From positions 1 through 38,755 of the forward strand of contig JAYSFC010000016.1 in the NCBI GenBank assembly GCA_041913505.1: DNA of 38,755 nt. Direction: 5' to 3'. Under the pieces are notes generated by a model that was not told the DNA's origin, did not search any database, and saw only the letters and a program-made list of their open reading frames with translations. Shown in pieces: positions 27,994 through 35,395 of this stretch. The number at the start of each line of letters is the position of its first letter. The stretch's first letter is position 1. This DNA is from JAYSFC01 sp041913505. Its GTDB lineage: Bacteria; Pseudomonadota; Gammaproteobacteria; Burkholderiales; Burkholderiaceae_C. A program made the position numbers and the translations under genes.

Positions 27994-30502
27994 GCCCCCC
28001 TGGCCCGCGCGCATGCCAGCCCGGCATACCTCGTAGCGAGCCTCGCGCAAATGGCGCTCGGGCCCCGTCTTCGCCAGCCAGGGTCCACACCACGTCGCGC
28101 AGCACATTCGCACCCCTTGCCAGATCGGCAGGTTCCGTGTGCTCGCGCGGGTTGTGGCTGATGCCCCGTGCGCTGGGCACAAAGATCATGGCCGACGGGC
28201 ACTGGCGGGCCATCATCTGTGCGTCGTGGCCAGCACCCGAGGTCATCCGCCGCGTGCGGTGGCCGCGCGCATGCGCACTGGCCTCGATGATGCGCACCAG
28301 GCGCGGATCGAACCGCACCGGCTCGAAGCGGGCCAGGCGCCGCGCCTCGATGCGCACCGACTGCTCAGCCGCCAGCTTCTGCACAAAGTCCGCCAGCTCC
28401 TGCTCCGCGCGCTGCAGTGCGGCCTCGTCGGTGTTGCGCAGGTCCACCATGACGGAGGCCCGCGCCGCAATCACGTTGATGAGGTTCGGGTGCAGCTGCA
28501 TGGCCCCCACGGTACCCACTTGGCTGCCGCCCAGGCGCTGCGCCAGTTCGCGCACGAACACGGCGATCGCCGCCGCGCAGTAGCCCGCATCGCGCCGCAA
28601 CCGCATGGGGGTGGTTCCGGCATGGTTGGACTGGCCGGTGATGGTGAACTCCTGCCAGGAGATGCCCTGCAGGTCCTCCACCGCGCCGATCTCGATGCCC
28701 TCGGCCTCCATCAGCGGGCCCTGCTCGATGTGCAGCTCCACATAGGCGTGCGGCACGATGGCACCGCAGGGCATGTCGCCGGCATAACCGATGCGCTGCA
28801 ACGCATCCCCCAGGCGAGTGCCCTGCGCGTCCCGCGCATCCAGCGCCTGCTGCAGGGGCAGACCGCCAGCGTGCACCAGCGAGCCCATCATGTCGGGCTG
28901 AAAGCGCACTCCCTCCTCGTTGGTGAAGGCGGCCACCACGATGGGCCGCTCGGTGGTGATCTGGCGCTCGTTGAGCCAGTGCACCACCTCCAGCCCGGCC
29001 AGCACCCCGTAGTTGCCGTCGTAGCGGCCGCCCGTGGCCACGGTGTCGATATGCGAGCCGGTCATCACCGGCGCCGCCCCGGTGCGGCCTGCACGGATGC
29101 CGAAGATGTTGCCGATCTGGTCCACGCGCACCTCCATGTCCAGCTCCCGCATCCAGCGCACCAGCTGGTCGCGGCCCTCGCGGTCCGCTTCCGTCAAGGC
29201 GATGCGGCACACCCCGCCGCCTTCAATCGCCCCAATGGCCGCATGCGCATCGATGCGCTGCATCAGCCGCTCCGGCGCCATGTCCTGGGCCTGCAGCCAG
29301 CGCCGCTGCGCCTGTAGCACGGCCTCAGCCGGCTGGCCGACCAGCTCGGCGTACACACCAGGGGCCGTGGCACCCTCGGTGCTGATGAGCAGCACGCGGG
29401 CCGTGCCATCCAGCCCCATGGCATCGCGCCAGGCGGGCTGCGCCACCAGCGCCTGCAGGCCCGCCAGCCCGGCCACACCCGATTCCCCAGCCACCACGGG
29501 CACATCGCCGTGGCGGCCTTCGGCCAGCAGGCGCATGGCCGAGACGGCGGCACCGTCCGGCACCGTCATGAACACATCCACGGCGGGCTGCAGGAACCGC
29601 CAGGCCAGGGGCGAGGTTTCGCCGCAGGCCAGTCCCGCCATGACCGAATCCACGCTGCCCGTGGCGCGCGCGGGCCGGCCCTGCAGTGCGCTTTGCAGCA
29701 GGCAGTCGGCCTGCTCGGGCTCCACCACGACGAAGCGCGGCCGGCGGGCGCCGTAGCGCTCCCAGAAGTGGCTGACGATGCCTGCGGCCATGCCGCCCAC
29801 GCCACCTTGCAGGAACACATGCGTCCAGGGGCATGTGGCTGGGTCGGCTGCGTTTTCCAGCAGTTCCTCGGCCACGATGCCGTAGCCCTGCATCACATCG
29901 CGCGGCACGGCCTCGTAGCCCTCGTACGAGGTGTCGGAGACCACCTCCCAGCCGTGCTGGCGCGCCAGCCGGGCGGCCTCGTTCACCGACTCGTCGTAGT
30001 TGCCGCGGATGCGCACGATCTCTGCACCGAAGGCGGCGATGGCCTGCTCGCGCTCCAGGCTCACATGGGCATGCAGCACGACCACGCAGCGGCAGCCCAG
30101 GCTCTGCGCGGCGGCGGCCAGGGCACGGCCGTGGTTGCCGTCGGTGGCGCTGATCACCGTGAAGCCGGCCAGCGCAGCGGCGTGCCGGCCGGCGAGCAGG
30201 TCGCCCGCCGCCCAGCCCCGGTCGGGCCAGCGCCGCAGCACCAGCTGCAGCAGCGCATTGGGCGCGCCCAGGGCCTTGAAGCTGCCCAGGCTGGAGCGGC
30301 TGGATTCGTCCTTGACAGTGAGGCCACCGATGCCCAGCGCGGCGGCCAGCCCCGGCAGGGACCAGGCCGGCGTGGGGTGCGCGCTGAGCCGGGGCCAGGT
30401 GGCCAGGTGGCCACGCGCCGCATGGCAGGCGGCCAGGTTCAGGACGGATTGCAATTCGGCGTCGTACGCGCGCCGGGCGGCATGGGGGTTGGTGTGGATC
30501 AT
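27932..30502 (-). CDS. Fusion: diaminopropionate ammonia-lyase + carbamoylase-type M20 amidase
   Basis: One uninterrupted frame of 856 codons from the ATG at 30502. Residues 1-400 are a PLP-dependent diaminopropionate ammonia-lyase: PLP lysine Lys76 in KDESSRSSLGSFKALGA, SATDGNHGRALA, SYEGYEAVPRDVMQGY, glycine loop LQGGVGGMAAG and STEGATAPGVY. It would turn 2,3-diaminopropionate into pyruvate and ammonia. Residues 408-812 are a Zn-dependent hydantoinase/carbamoylase-family amidase: GSHIDTVATGGRYDGNYGVLA (His484, Asp495), TNEEG (Glu529/530), HIEQGP (His591) and SHNPREHTE. In relatives these are two genes, and M408 looks like the old second start, but no stop codon separates them. After about residue 812 the frame runs into about 45 Gly/Arg-rich residues without similarity, so the native end is lost. 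Confidence 0.82.
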   Translation of the reverse strand: MIHTNPHAARRAYDAELQSVLNLAACHAARGHLATWPRLSAHPTPAWSLPGLAAALGIGGLTVKDESSRSSLGSFKALGAPNALLQLVLRRWPDRGWAAGDLLAGRHAAALAGFTVISATDGNHGRALAAAAQSLGCRCVVVLHAHVSLEREQAIAAFGAEIVRIRGNYDESVNEAARLARQHGWEVVSDTSYEGYEAVPRDVMQGYGIVAEELLENAADPATCPWTHVFLQGGVGGMAAGIVSHFWERYGARRPRFVVVEPEQADCLLQSALQGRPARATGSVDSVMAGLACGETSPLAWRFLQPAVDVFMTVPDGAAVSAMRLLAEGRHGDVPVVAGESGVAGLAGLQALVAQPAWRDAMGLDGTARVLLISTEGATAPGVYAELVGQPAEAVLQAQRRWLQAQDMAPERLMQRIDAHAAIGAIEGGGVCRIALTEADREGRDQLVRWMRELDMEVRVDQIGNIFGIRAGRTGAAPVMTGSHIDTVATGGRYDGNYGVLAGLEVVHWLNERQITTERPIVVAAFTNEEGVRFQPDMMGSLVHAGGLPLQQALDARDAQGTRLGDALQRIGYAGDMPCGAIVPHAYVELHIEQGPLMEAEGIEIGAVEDLQGISWQEFTITGQSNHAGTTPMRLRRDAGYCAAAIAVFVRELAQRLGGSQVGTVGAMQLHPNLINVIAARASVMVDLRNTDEAALQRAEQELADFVQKLAAEQSVRIEARRLARFEPVRFDPRLVRIIEASAHARGHRTRRMTSGAGHDAQMMARQCPSAMIFVPSARGISHNPREHTEPADLARGANVLRDVVWTLAGEDGARAPFARGSLRGMPGWHARGPGGHGGPRGIEGTLGEDLPEQVG

Positions 30503-30522
30503 GGAAGGCAATCGTGCAAAGC

Positions 30523-31716
30523 TCAGGGATTCAGTGCGGCGGAGCGTGGCAGGCGCGTGCGCACCAGCTCGGCGAAGTAGCGCGCGCCCACGGGCAGGAT
30601 CTGGTCGTTGAAGTCGTAGCGCGCGTTGTGCAGCGGCACGGCACCGGGGCCGCCGCCATCGCCATTGCCGACGAACACGAAGGCCCCCGGGATGGACTGC
30701 AGGAAGCGGCCAAAGTCTTCCGAGATCATCATCGGCGGCGTGTCGGCATCCACGCGCTCGGGCCCCACCACCGCCTGCGCCGCGCGCACGGCCACAGGCA
30801 CACACTGCGGCCAGTTCACGGTGGGCGCGAACTCGTGCGTGTACTCCACCACGCAGGTGGCGCCATGGGCGCGGGCAATGCCTTCGCACAGCGCGCGCAT
30901 GCGCTCCTCCAGCAGCCGCTGCACCTCGGGCGCGTAGCTGCGCGTGTCGCCCTTGATGACCACTTCGGTCGGGATGGCGTTGCGGATGCCGTCGGTGATG
31001 AATTCGGTGCACGAGACCACGGCCGGATGGCGCGGATCGACCGCGCGCGCCACGATGGTCTGCAACGCCAGCACGATCTCGGCGCCGATCACCAGCGGGT
31101 CGATCGCCATGTGGGGCCGCGCCGCGTGCCCGCCCCGGCCAGTGATGCGGATCACGAAGTTGTCCTCGCTCGCCATCAGGCCGCCCACGCGCGTGGCGAT
31201 GGCCCCCGCGGGCATGCCGGGAATGTTGTGCGCGCCATAGATCTCATCCATCGGAAAGCGCTCCAGCAGGCCATCGGCCAGCATGGCAGCGGCGCCGCGG
31301 CCGTGCTCCTCGGCGGGCTGGAAGATAAAGCGCACCGTGCCGTCGAAATCGCGGCGCGCCGCCAGCAGCTCCGCGGCGCCCAGCAGCATGGCCATGTGGC
31401 CGTCGTGCCCGCAGGCATGCATGCAGCCAGGGTTCTGCGAGGCATGGGCCCGGCCCTCCGCCGTTTCGGCCATGGCCAGGGCGTCCATGTCGGCCCGCAG
31501 GCCAATCACCCCGCTGCCGCTGCCCACCGCGAGGCTGGCCACGATGCCCGTTCCGCCCACGCCCCGGTGCACCTGCAGCCCCATGGCCTGCAGCAGCTGG
31601 GCCACACGGTCGGCCGTGCGCTGCTCGTTGAACCCGGTCTCGGGAAAGCGGTGAAAGTCGTGCCGCCAGCGCACCCAGCCGGCCTCCAGCGCCGCTTCGT
31701 TGTGCATCGTTTCCAT
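30523..31716 (-). CDS. M20-family amidohydrolase (hippurate hydrolase / N-acyl amino acid type)
   Basis: A 397-residue cytoplasmic metallopeptidase-like enzyme. The ATG at 31716 has AGGAG eight bases upstream. Landmarks: FHRFPETGFNE at the N-terminus, GLRADMDALAM, metal site MHACGHDGH (Cys102, His104), catalytic Glu-Glu in FQPAEEHGRG, and GAHNIPGMPAG. ITGRGGHAARPHMAIDP begins the dimerisation domain, and SEDFGRFL supplies a late metal ligand region. The family removes acyl groups from amino acids or hydrolyses related amides. It is first gene of the unit with the lyase-amidase fusion 20 bp downstream. Together with the divergent Lrp-type gene this suggests breakdown of an acylated or carbamoylated diamino acid. 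Confidence 0.9.
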   Translation of the reverse strand: METMHNEAALEAGWVRWRHDFHRFPETGFNEQRTADRVAQLLQAMGLQVHRGVGGTGIVASLAVGSGSGVIGLRADMDALAMAETAEGRAHASQNPGCMHACGHDGHMAMLLGAAELLAARRDFDGTVRFIFQPAEEHGRGAAAMLADGLLERFPMDEIYGAHNIPGMPAGAIATRVGGLMASEDNFVIRITGRGGHAARPHMAIDPLVIGAEIVLALQTIVARAVDPRHPAVVSCTEFITDGIRNAIPTEVVIKGDTRSYAPEVQRLLEERMRALCEGIARAHGATCVVEYTHEFAPTVNWPQCVPVAVRAAQAVVGPERVDADTPPMMISEDFGRFLQSIPGAFVFVGNGDGGGPGAVPLHNARYDFNDQILPVGARYFAELVRTRLPRSAALNP

Positions 31717-31792
31717 GGGCTTTGCTCCTGTTGCGCGATGAGCAGCATTCTTGGGGCATCATGGCGAGCCAGTGCATTGAAATAGCGCCATC

Positions 31793-31812
31793 GATGATTC
31801 TTTTCCATCATC
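31793..31812. promoter_or_regulatory. Inverted repeat, candidate Lrp-type operator
   Basis: GATGAT (31793-31798) and ATCATC (31807-31812) are perfect inverted copies eight bases apart in the 99-bp interval between the divergent M20 and Lrp-type genes, just before the latter's first ATG. A further ATC-ATG cluster lies at 31768-31772. Lrp-family proteins bind degenerate AT-rich inverted repeats of this size and usually autoregulate. Confidence 0.45.
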
Positions 31813-31815
31813 TAA

Positions 31816-32337
31816 ATGCCAATGATTGAAACCATGTCCCGAAGAATTGAAAAAAACGGTCAACCCATCGTTCTGGATGCGCTGGACACGGCCTTGCTGG
31901 ACCTACTGCAGCGCGACGCTGCCATTCCCATGCGCACATTGGCCGACCAGGTGGGCAGCTCGCCCGCAACCTGCCAGCGCCGCATCGCCCAGATGCGGGA
32001 GTCCGGGGTGCTGCAAAGGCAGGTCGCGATCGTGGACCGGCAGCTCGTGGGGCGCGCCCTCACCGTGTTCGTCTCGGTAGAGCTGGACAAGCAGAACGCT
32101 GCCTTGCTTAAGCAGTTCGAGCAGCGCATGGCCGCCGAGGAGGACGTGATGGCGTGCTACGAAGTCTCGGGCGAGTTCGACTTCCTCATCATCGTCAACG
32201 CCGAATCCATGGAGCAGTACCACGCGTTCACGCGCGAGGTGTTTTCGTCGAACCACAACGTGCGCAACTTCAAGAGCATGTTCGCCATGAACTGCTCCAA
32301 GTTCGAGACGCGGGTGAACGTGAGAACCAGCGGGTGA
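31816..32337 (+). CDS. Lrp/AsnC-family transcriptional regulator
   Basis: A 173-residue regulator. Residues about 20-80 form the helix-turn-helix (LDTALLDLLQRDAAIPMRTL, then VGSSPATCQRRIAQMRESG). The C-terminal RAM domain at about 85-160 has VFVSVELDKQ, MACYEVSGEFDFLIIV and NVRNFKSMF, which bind an amino acid and form the octamer. No good ribosome-binding site marks a start: ATGs at 31816, 31822 and 31834 are all possible, and the last gives MSRRIEKNG and a more typical length. It is divergent from the M20 amidohydrolase / lyase-amidase unit and is its probable regulator, with an amino acid such as the diamino-acid substrate as possible effector. Confidence 0.9.
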   Translation: MPMIETMSRRIEKNGQPIVLDALDTALLDLLQRDAAIPMRTLADQVGSSPATCQRRIAQMRESGVLQRQVAIVDRQLVGRALTVFVSVELDKQNAALLKQFEQRMAAEEDVMACYEVSGEFDFLIIVNAESMEQYHAFTREVFSSNHNVRNFKSMFAMNCSKFETRVNVRTSG

Positions 32338-32353
32338 AATAGGGCGCGGCCCC

Positions 32354-33034
32354 TCACAGCGCCCGCAACGCCGCGTCCAGGTCGATCGGGATCTGGGACA
32401 GCACCTCAAGCCCCCTGTCTTGCAGCACGGCGGGGCCCGCATGGGACCGCAGCGCCGCATCGCGCCGCGCCAGAACTTCACTCAGCCCGGCCCGGCAAAG
32501 CCTGAGCACCGACACGATGACGGTATCCAATTCGGCGTGGCCCGTGTCGAGCGCCATGGACGACAGCAGCTCCAGCGTCAAGTTCGCGCTCAGCATCAGA
32601 TCACCGGTGACCCAGCTGTTGACCGTGAACAGCGAGATCGGAATCCCCTTGGCGTCCAGGCCCAGGGCCAGCAGGTGGCGGGTGTTTGAACGGGAGCGTG
32701 GCATTGCGCAAAGCCTGGCGAAGTCCCGCTCGGCCGGCGACCGCAGCCGCCCCTGCCACAAGGGGCGGCACGCAAACAGGTGGATATGCCCGTGTTCAGG
32801 CGCCTGCGGCCGGTCTTCGGGGCTGTGCGAGTGGTAGAACCACTGGCAGCCGCTCGCGTGGTCGATGGCATCTTCGTTCGGGTAATGGGCCCATTGGCGC
32901 GGCGCCTGGCCGCCCAGCAGCGCCCCCAGCAGGTGCTGGCCACGCCGGGCCAGGTCTGCGTAAGCCTCCAGCAGGCGCAGGCCGGCCTCCCGCGGGGATG
33001 GCGGTCCGGGGCTGCGCGCCTGCGGGTCCTTCAT
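32354..33034 (-). CDS. His-rich partner protein of the Cys-rich peptide (DUF6969-like)
   Basis: A 226-residue protein whose ATG at 33034 overlaps the stop of the Cys-rich peptide gene as TGATG, so the two are translationally coupled; the upstream in-frame codons are that gene read in the wrong frame. No signal peptide or membrane helix, so it is cytoplasmic. Conserved-looking motifs are QWAHYPNEDAIDHASG, QWFYHSH (64-70), HGHIHLFACRPLW (81-93) and FTVNSWVTGDLMLSA. The His-dense first half could hold metal. From unchecked memory it resembles proteins labelled DUF6969, which have no known function. It is inferred to modify, chaperone or load the peptide. Confidence 0.75.
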   Translation of the reverse strand: MKDPQARSPGPPSPREAGLRLLEAYADLARRGQHLLGALLGGQAPRQWAHYPNEDAIDHASGCQWFYHSHSPEDRPQAPEHGHIHLFACRPLWQGRLRSPAERDFARLCAMPRSRSNTRHLLALGLDAKGIPISLFTVNSWVTGDLMLSANLTLELLSSMALDTGHAELDTVIVSVLRLCRAGLSEVLARRDAALRSHAGPAVLQDRGLEVLSQIPIDLDAALRAL

Positions 33035-33303
33035 CAGGTCTTGGCGCCGCACTTGGGTGCGCACTTGGCGCCACATGGGGGGGCGTTCTTCTGCGCGCCG
33101 CACGGGGCGGCTCTCGCAGGGGCGCATTTTGTCGCGCCGCACTTGGCACCGCATTTCTGAGCGCTGCATTTCCGCGCGCCGCACGGGGCGGCCGCCTTGG
33201 GCTGGCACTTGGCTGCGCCGCTCATGTCCTGCGCGGCGGCAGGCAGCGCCAGGGTGGCGGCCGTCAACGCGGCCAGCGAGGCCCATTGCAAAGAAGTTTT
33301 CAT
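33034..33303 (-). CDS. Secreted 10-cysteine low-complexity peptide (bufferin/HvfA-like)
   Basis: An 89-residue precursor. Residues 1-24 are a Sec signal peptide (LAALTAATLALPAAA|Q). The mature part of about 65 residues is nearly all Ala, Lys, Gly, Pro and Cys, with cysteines at 33, 41, 46, 51, 55, 60, 68, 77, 81 and 85 in repeats of KCGAK, PCGA and KCAP. Such Lys-Cys-Gly repeats resemble HvfA/bufferin-type ribosomally made metallophores. Those are normally encoded with a DUF692 oxidase and a DUF2063 partner, and neither is visible here. A periplasmic metal-binding or thiol-buffering role is inferred. The gene has one of the three shared ECF-type promoters (33357-33390), with its ATG about 54 bp after the -10 box. 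Confidence 0.8.
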   Translation of the reverse strand: MKTSLQWASLAALTAATLALPAAAQDMSGAAKCQPKAAAPCGARKCSAQKCGAKCGATKCAPARAAPCGAQKNAPPCGAKCAPKCGAKT

Positions 33304-33356
33304 GGGGGGTTCCTTGGTGGGTGAATGGAATCGAGGTGGCGTCTAGCGTCCTCGGC

Positions 33357-33390
33357 AACTAAGAGGCCCCCGTGCCGCCCAACGGTTCGC
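33357..33390 (-). promoter_or_regulatory. ECF-type promoter 1, Cys-rich peptide operon
   Basis: On the minus strand GCGAACCGTT (33390-33381), 14 bases, then CCTCTTAGTT (33366-33357). The same two blocks at the same 24-base offset precede the cytochrome gene (33421-33454) and the DUF2892-sigma operon (35318-35351). Similarity to promoter 3 continues downstream of the -10 block as CCGAGG. The GAAC core is the usual ECF -35 type. Confidence 0.8.
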
Positions 33391-33420
33391 TCTCCCGCCG
33401 GAAAATTTATTTCGCTGGCC

Positions 33421-33454
33421 GCGAACCGGATGGGCTCCTGCCCGCCTCCTAGGT
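33421..33454 (+). promoter_or_regulatory. ECF-type promoter 2, cytochrome c gene
   Basis: GCGAACCGGA (33421-33430), 14 bases, then CCTCCTAGGT (33445-33454), 26 bp upstream of the cytochrome ATG. It matches promoters 1 and 3 in both blocks and in exact spacing, with T-to-C and T-to-G changes in the -10 block. It faces away from promoter 1, 30 bp from it. Confidence 0.75.
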
Positions 33455-33479
33455 GCGAACCCAACCCCGGAGACGCTCC

Positions 33480-33899
33480 ATGACCTACCTTGCCCAAACC
33501 CTCTGCGTGCTGCTGGCCACCGGTGCAGCCCTGACCAGCACGCCGGCCATGGCCCAGAACACCGCCGTCCGCCCCGCGGGCTACCAGCCCCGCCCCGGCG
33601 ACCCAGCCGCTGGCGAAAAGCTCTTCCATGACACCAAGCTCTCCACCAACGGCATGGCCTGCGCGTCCTGCCACGCCAACAACGCTGCGTTTTCGGACAG
33701 CTTCGCCAAGCCCTATCCGCACACGGTAACAATGGCCAAGGACCAGTTGGGTCTCCAGACGATCCACCTGGACGAGATGGTCCAGGCCTGCATGGTCATG
33801 CCCATGGCCGCCAAGCCGCTGCCGTGGGATTCCAAGGAACTGGCCGACCTCACGGCCTACATGGCCCAGGTCCAGAAGACGTTCAAACCTGCCCGCTGA
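33480..33899 (+). CDS. Secreted c-type cytochrome, mono-haem
   Basis: A 139-residue precursor starting at the ATG at 33480 behind GGAGA. Residues 1-25 are a Sec signal peptide (cut after AMA|Q). The haem site is Cys61-Ala-Ser-Cys64-His65. Probable sixth ligand is one of Met107/Met109 in CMVMPMAAKPLPW, and the helix ELADLTAYMAQVQ near the end is typical of class I cytochromes c. An extra Cys104 near the methionines is unusual. GDPAAGEKLFHDTKL opens the fold. It should be a soluble periplasmic electron carrier. Its promoter shares the ECF-type element with the peptide and sigma operons, so it belongs to that regulon. Confidence 0.9.
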   Translation: MTYLAQTLCVLLATGAALTSTPAMAQNTAVRPAGYQPRPGDPAAGEKLFHDTKLSTNGMACASCHANNAAFSDSFAKPYPHTVTMAKDQLGLQTIHLDEMVQACMVMPMAAKPLPWDSKELADLTAYMAQVQKTFKPAR

Positions 33900-34045
33900 C
33901 CCGGCAGCGGGCGGGCGACGATGCAACAGCTCACCATGTTTGGAGCACTTGGCGCGCGAATGCCCCCCCTCTGCCATGATCCCGAGCGGCGGCTACCTCT
34001 AATCACCCGTACCGCGAACCAGGCGGTACACCACAAGGGAATGAC

Positions 34046-34774
34046 ATGACCATCAAAGCCATCGCCTTCGACACCGGCGGCACGGTGCTGGACTGGCACA
34101 CGGGGGTGCGCAACGCCTTCGCCACTGCCGGCGCCCGGCATGGGCTCTCTCGCGACTGGGGCGCCATCACCAACCAGTACCGGCGGCTGGCCATGAAAGC
34201 CATCGTCGGCCAGGCGCTCCCAGCCTTCAACATGGACGGCGTCCACTACAACGTGCTGGCGGACCTGTTCCAGGCCCATGGACTGAGCCCGTTCGACGAT
34301 GTGGACCGCCGAGCCATCGCAAGCGCCTGGCATGCGCTCTCGGCCTGGGATGACTTTCCGGGGGCGCTGCGCGACCTCCGGCGGCGCCTGCCCGTGGTGT
34401 CATTCACCATGCTGCCCCTGTCGCTCGTGATGGACGTCTCCCGGCGCAACGGCATCGACTGGGACGCCATCATTTCCTGCGAGGCGATCGGCTACTACAA
34501 GCCCGATCCGCGAGCGTACCGACAGACGGCCCAATGGCTTGCGCTGGAGCCGGCCGACATCCTCATGGTGGCCTGCCACAACTTCGACCTCGACGCGGCG
34601 CGGTCCTGCGGCTTTCGGACCGCGTTCGTGCGCCGCCCTGCGGAGTGGGGCTGCGAGCCGCCGCCTGACCCCCATCCCCACCCCGGCTGCGATGGCGTCT
34701 TCGATGGCTTTGCCGAACTGGCCGCCGCGGTGGCCGCCCCTGATTGGGGCTTCAACCCCAAGGACTTCCCATGA
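34046..34774 (+). CDS. HAD-superfamily hydrolase, type II haloacid dehalogenase-like
   Basis: A 242-residue cytoplasmic enzyme. Motif I is AFDTGGTVLDW with nucleophile Asp9. The position two residues later is Gly, not the Asp that HAD phosphatases use as acid, pointing to a dehalogenase-like member. Motif II Thr lies in VVSFTMLPLS, motif III Lys in YYKPDPRAYR and motif IV Asp in ACHNFDLDAA. A helical cap domain (about 20-100) lies between. It starts 146 bp after the cytochrome gene; no ECF-type -10/-35 pair is present immediately upstream, so it is either read through from promoter 2 or has its own promoter. The stop overlaps the next start as ATGA. Substrate unknown. Confidence 0.85.
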   Translation: MTIKAIAFDTGGTVLDWHTGVRNAFATAGARHGLSRDWGAITNQYRRLAMKAIVGQALPAFNMDGVHYNVLADLFQAHGLSPFDDVDRRAIASAWHALSAWDDFPGALRDLRRRLPVVSFTMLPLSLVMDVSRRNGIDWDAIISCEAIGYYKPDPRAYRQTAQWLALEPADILMVACHNFDLDAARSCGFRTAFVRRPAEWGCEPPPDPHPHPGCDGVFDGFAELAAAVAAPDWGFNPKDFP

Positions 34775-35286
34775 AAACCCGAACCCTGCTCCAACCGCTC
34801 GCCGCCCTTATCTTCTGCGCCGCCTCGCTGGCCGCAGGCCCCGCCATGGCCGAGCCGCTGAACGTGCAAGCCACCCTGGCACCCAAGGAGCAAATCAAGC
34901 TCGACTTCCAGGACGGCTCGGGGCACTTCGTCCTGATGGTCCGGCGCGAAGGCGCGGCGGCAGGCACGGGCCTGCTCGACGGAGCCCACATCGTCGAATT
35001 CGGCCGCCATGACATCGTGCCCGGCGTGGCTGGCGACCCGAGCGGCTACCTCGTGGCCACCCGGGGCGACGGCAGCATCGTCTACATCAAGTGGACCGTG
35101 CGCGCAGTCTTCCTGCCGGGCAAGGACGGCAAGCCAGAGATCAACGACAACGGCTTCTGGGAGGTCGTTTCCGCGACCGGGGCCCTCAAGGGCCTCAGGG
35201 GCGCCGGCACCCTGCACATCCAGTCGGCCGGCCCGAGCGACCGGACCTTCATACTGCAAGGCCAGCTGGTCGCTGGCCAGCCGTGA
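34771..35286 (+). CDS. Secreted hypothetical protein, beta-rich
   Basis: A 171-residue precursor whose ATG overlaps the HAD stop (ATGA), so translation is coupled. Residues 1-27 are a Sec signal peptide (ASLAAGPAMA|EP). The mature part looks all-beta, with alternating strands: QIKLDFQDGSGHFVLMVRRE, then GYLVATRGDGSIVYIKWTVR, and FWEVVSATGALKGLRGAGTL near the end. No cysteines are present after the signal, unlike its neighbours. The pattern of an ALKGLRGAGTL turn followed by a paired strand resembles lipocalin-like or allene-oxide-cyclase-like barrels, where a similar turn precedes the last strands, but I do not assign a family. It ends just before promoter 3. Confidence 0.75.
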   Translation: MKTRTLLQPLAALIFCAASLAAGPAMAEPLNVQATLAPKEQIKLDFQDGSGHFVLMVRREGAAAGTGLLDGAHIVEFGRHDIVPGVAGDPSGYLVATRGDGSIVYIKWTVRAVFLPGKDGKPEINDNGFWEVVSATGALKGLRGAGTLHIQSAGPSDRTFILQGQLVAGQP

Positions 35287-35317
35287 AAGCCGCGCCAGGC
35301 AGACTTTTTCCGATCCC

Positions 35318-35351
35318 GCGAACCGTTTCGCCGCCAGCGCGCCTCTTAGTG
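35318..35351 (+). promoter_or_regulatory. ECF-type promoter 3, DUF2892-sigma-DsrE operon
   Basis: GCGAACCGTT (35318-35327), 14 bases, then CCTCTTAGTG (35342-35351), 45 bp upstream of the DUF2892 ATG. Both blocks match promoter 1 almost perfectly, including CCGAGG after the -10 block. Because the operon encodes the ECF sigma factor, this is the expected autoregulated promoter. Confidence 0.8.
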
Positions 35352-35395
35352 TCCGAGGGCTGTCCTCACACTACCAAGGATTACAGGAGATCGGT

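Noticed and set aside
27994..28182. Upstream extension of the methyltransferase remnant frame
   Set aside because: Lies within the amidase coding sequence in another frame and has no methyltransferase similarity.
30503..31012. N-terminal extension of the lyase-amidase frame
   Set aside because: It overlaps the end of the M20 gene in another frame and is Arg/His-rich with no similarity; ATG 30502 gives the normal lyase start.
32338..33358. One 334-codon protein covering both the His-rich partner and the Cys-rich peptide region
   Set aside because: The first 108 codons are the Cys-rich gene read in the wrong frame; the TGATG overlap and signal peptide show two genes.
34014..34020. GCGAACC before the HAD gene as a fourth ECF-type promoter
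   Set aside because: No CCTCYTAG block lies 24 bases downstream, so only half of the element is present.
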